Both the position numbers and the translations under genes were made by a program. A DNA stretch of 34,933 bases from NCBI GenBank assembly GCA_902794535.1, contig CADBHQ010000040.1, positions 1 to 34,933 of the forward strand, in the 5' to 3' direction. This stretch comes from Fibrobacter succinogenes. GTDB lineage: Bacteria > Fibrobacterota > Fibrobacteria > Fibrobacterales > Fibrobacteraceae. The notes beneath the pieces are model-generated. The model was given only the letters and a program-made list of their open reading frames with translations, searched no databases and was not told the origin of the DNA. Positions 33,339 to 34,933 of the stretch are shown piece by piece (position 1 is the first letter of the stretch; every line of letters starts with the position of its first letter).

Positions 33339-34901
33339 ATGCTCAACGTCTCTAATGTCAGTCTTCAATACGGTAGCCGCGTTCTCTTCAAAGAAGTGAA
33401 CCTTTCCTTCAAGCGCGGCAACTGCTACGGAGTCATCGGTGCGAACGGCGCCGGAAAGTCCACGTTCCTGAAAATTCTTTCGGGCGAACTCGAACCCAAC
33501 ACAGGTGAAGTCACCAAGGACCCAGGCGAACGTATCGCGGTCTTGAAGCAGGACCACTTCGCCTACGAACAGAACACCGTTCTCGAAACCGTCATGATGG
33601 GCTTCCCCGAACTCTATGAGCTCGGCAAGAAGCGCGACGAACTCTATGCGCTCCCCGAAATGACCGAAGAACAGGGCATGCAGGCCATGGAAATCGAGAC
33701 TCGCTTTGGCGAAATCGGCGGTTACGAAGCCGATTCCAATGCAGCCGTGCTTCTGAAGGGCCTCGGCATTCCCGAAGAATTCCACTACAGCCTGATGGCA
33801 GACCTCGATGGTGGCCAGAAGATCCGTGTGCTCCTCGCCCAGGCTCTGTTTGGCAACCCGGACATTCTGTTGCTTGACGAACCGACGAACCACTTGGATT
33901 TGGAAACCGTCGGCTGGCTCGAAGACTACCTCGAACGTTTCGAAAACATCGTGATTGTGGTGAGCCATGACCGTCACTTCTTGAACGCAGTCTGCACTCA
34001 CACCTGCGATATCGACTACGGCAAGATCAACATTTACGGTGGTAACTACGAATTCTGGTATGCAGCAAGCCAGCTCGCCCAGAAGCAGCGCAAGGACCAG
34101 AACCGTCGCGCCGAAGAAAAGATTGAAGAATTGAAGGCATTCATCCGCCGCTTCGCTTCGAACGCAGCAAAGGCCAAGCAGGCCACTAGCCGTAAGAAGC
34201 TTTTGGACAAGATGACTGTCGAAGAAATGCCGGCCTCTAGCCGTAAGTTCCCGTGGGTCAACTTCAAGATGGACCGCGAACCGGGCAAGATCGTGCTCGA
34301 AGTCAAGAACGCGACGATTGACGGCGGCGACGGCATCATTTGCAAGGGCCTCGACTTCAGCCTGAACAGCGGCGACAAGGTGGCCCTGGTCGGTGAATAC
34401 GACACCCTCAAGACCGCATTCTTCCAACTCATTGCCGAAGAAACCAAGTTTAGCTACAGCTACTTCCCGAAGAACAACGACGCCTACTTCGGCACGGACC
34501 TTTCCCTCGTGGATTGGCTGCGCCAGTACAGCAAGGAACAGGACGAAACGTTCATTCGCGGATTCCTCGGCCGTATGCTCTTTACCGGCGAAGAAGCCCT
34601 CAAGAGCGCCAACGTTCTTTCCGGTGGTGAAAAGGTGCGCTGCATGCTCTCTAAGATGATGCTTGCAAACGCAAACTGCTTGCTCCTCGACGAACCGACC
34701 GCACACCTCGACTTGGAAGCCATCACAGCCCTCAACAACGGCCTCACCGCCTTCCAGGGCCCGATTATCTTCTGCTCTCAAGACCACGAATTCGTACAGA
34801 CGGTTGCAAACCGCGTGCTCGAACTCACGCCGAACGGAGTGCTCGATCGCAGCATTACCTTCGACGAATGGCTCGAAAGCAAGAAGACCAAGAAGAAGTA
34901 G
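33339..34901 (+). CDS. ABC-F family ATPase, YbiT/YkpA-like
   Basis: 520 residues, two ABC cassettes in one chain with no membrane segments, the ABC-F layout; such proteins act on ribosomes. Cassette 1: Walker A GANGAGKST, signature LDGGQK (usually LSGGQ), Walker B ILLLDEPTNHLD. A charged linker (about 235-310) with EEKIEELKAFIRRFASNAAKAKQATSRKKLLDK is the P-site tRNA interaction type region. Cassette 2 has signature LSGGEK and Walker B LLLDEPTAHLD, but its Walker A reads GEYDTLKT, so the glycine before Lys is Leu. I recall related YkpA-type proteins with similar departures, so this may be family-typical. It starts 17 nt after the activase gene; TATAAT lies 5 nt before the ATG, but operon transcription is likely. 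No Shine-Dalgarno sequence is evident. Confidence 0.9.
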   Translation: MLNVSNVSLQYGSRVLFKEVNLSFKRGNCYGVIGANGAGKSTFLKILSGELEPNTGEVTKDPGERIAVLKQDHFAYEQNTVLETVMMGFPELYELGKKRDELYALPEMTEEQGMQAMEIETRFGEIGGYEADSNAAVLLKGLGIPEEFHYSLMADLDGGQKIRVLLAQALFGNPDILLLDEPTNHLDLETVGWLEDYLERFENIVIVVSHDRHFLNAVCTHTCDIDYGKINIYGGNYEFWYAASQLAQKQRKDQNRRAEEKIEELKAFIRRFASNAAKAKQATSRKKLLDKMTVEEMPASSRKFPWVNFKMDREPGKIVLEVKNATIDGGDGIICKGLDFSLNSGDKVALVGEYDTLKTAFFQLIAEETKFSYSYFPKNNDAYFGTDLSLVDWLRQYSKEQDETFIRGFLGRMLFTGEEALKSANVLSGGEKVRCMLSKMMLANANCLLLDEPTAHLDLEAITALNNGLTAFQGPIIFCSQDHEFVQTVANRVLELTPNGVLDRSITFDEWLESKKTKKK

Positions 34902-34917
34902 TCTATAAAGTTTAGAC
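34902..34917 (+). terminator. Short hairpin after the ABC-F gene, possible terminator cut by the window end
   Basis: GTCTA...TAGAC pairs directly after the stop codon; an A5 run and GTCCCGCT follow and could be the left arm of a larger terminator beyond the window. Confidence 0.35.
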
Positions 34918-34933
34918 CACAAAAAGTCCCGCT

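Overview
The window reads as chromosomal DNA of a Fibrobacter-type bacterium (phylum Fibrobacterota, gut or rumen cellulose degraders). The evidence is polyserine linkers in secreted proteins, a C-terminal domain resembling the 'Fibrobacter succinogenes major paralogous domain', two plant cell-wall enzymes (a GH10-like protein and a CE1 esterase) with C-terminal sorting-type domains, large numbers of secreted Cys-rich proteins, and outer-membrane barrel proteins with signal peptides ending in A-Q. No phage, CRISPR array, rRNA or IS transposase was seen.

Layout. 1-450: 3' end of a pyruvate:ferredoxin oxidoreductase gene, its terminator, then a tRNA-Asp(GTC) with a consensus promoter and a 15-bp tandem duplication inside its D-arm. 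537-4161: a 16-repeat Cys/Trp lipoprotein and, convergent to it, a nucleotidyltransferase. 4290-5381: tRNA-Lys(CTT) on the minus strand and a XerC/D recombinase. 5470-9590: a second Cys-rich lipoprotein, a GH10-like secreted protein, and a broken leuB. 9654-12754: a lipoprotein and Nudix pair, then lptE and a CE1 esterase on the minus strand. 12965-17094: serS, an outer-membrane barrel protein and a fused SpmA-SpmB membrane protein. 17478-21161: a yrbG-type cation exchanger co-oriented with a barrel protein (minus), and pepA (plus). 21300-23102: an AT-rich subtilase-like protein whose catalytic serine position is Glu. 23405-26004: guaA and a YwlG/DUF436 gene separated by a 171-nt structured insert flanked by an 8-bp direct repeat. 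26119-28802: an EAL phosphodiesterase, a small acidic protein and pgpA. 28888-34901: a 1477-residue fused 2-hydroxyacyl-CoA-dehydratase-activase-type protein, followed after 17 nt by an ABC-F ATPase.

How it fits together. Most genes are housekeeping (translation: serS and the tRNAs; purine synthesis: guaA; phospholipid: pgpA; envelope: lptE and barrels; peptide turnover: pepA), interspersed with lineage-specific secreted lipoproteins and hydrolases. Transcription units are short and most are closed by clear intrinsic terminators. Two signal types recur: canonical TTGACA-17-TATATT promoters (tRNAs, a lipoprotein), and TATCTTT-like or TATAAT boxes 14-16 nt before a start codon that lacks a Shine-Dalgarno sequence, suggesting leaderless mRNAs.

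Most unusual items: the guaA-ywlG insert, which looks like a small non-coding mobile or repeat element; the tRNA-Asp D-arm duplication; the internally deleted leuB; the GH10 and subtilase relatives with substituted active-site residues; and palindromic TTTTAC/GTAAAA-type sites in several intergenic regions. All calls come from reading the sequence; no database search was run.
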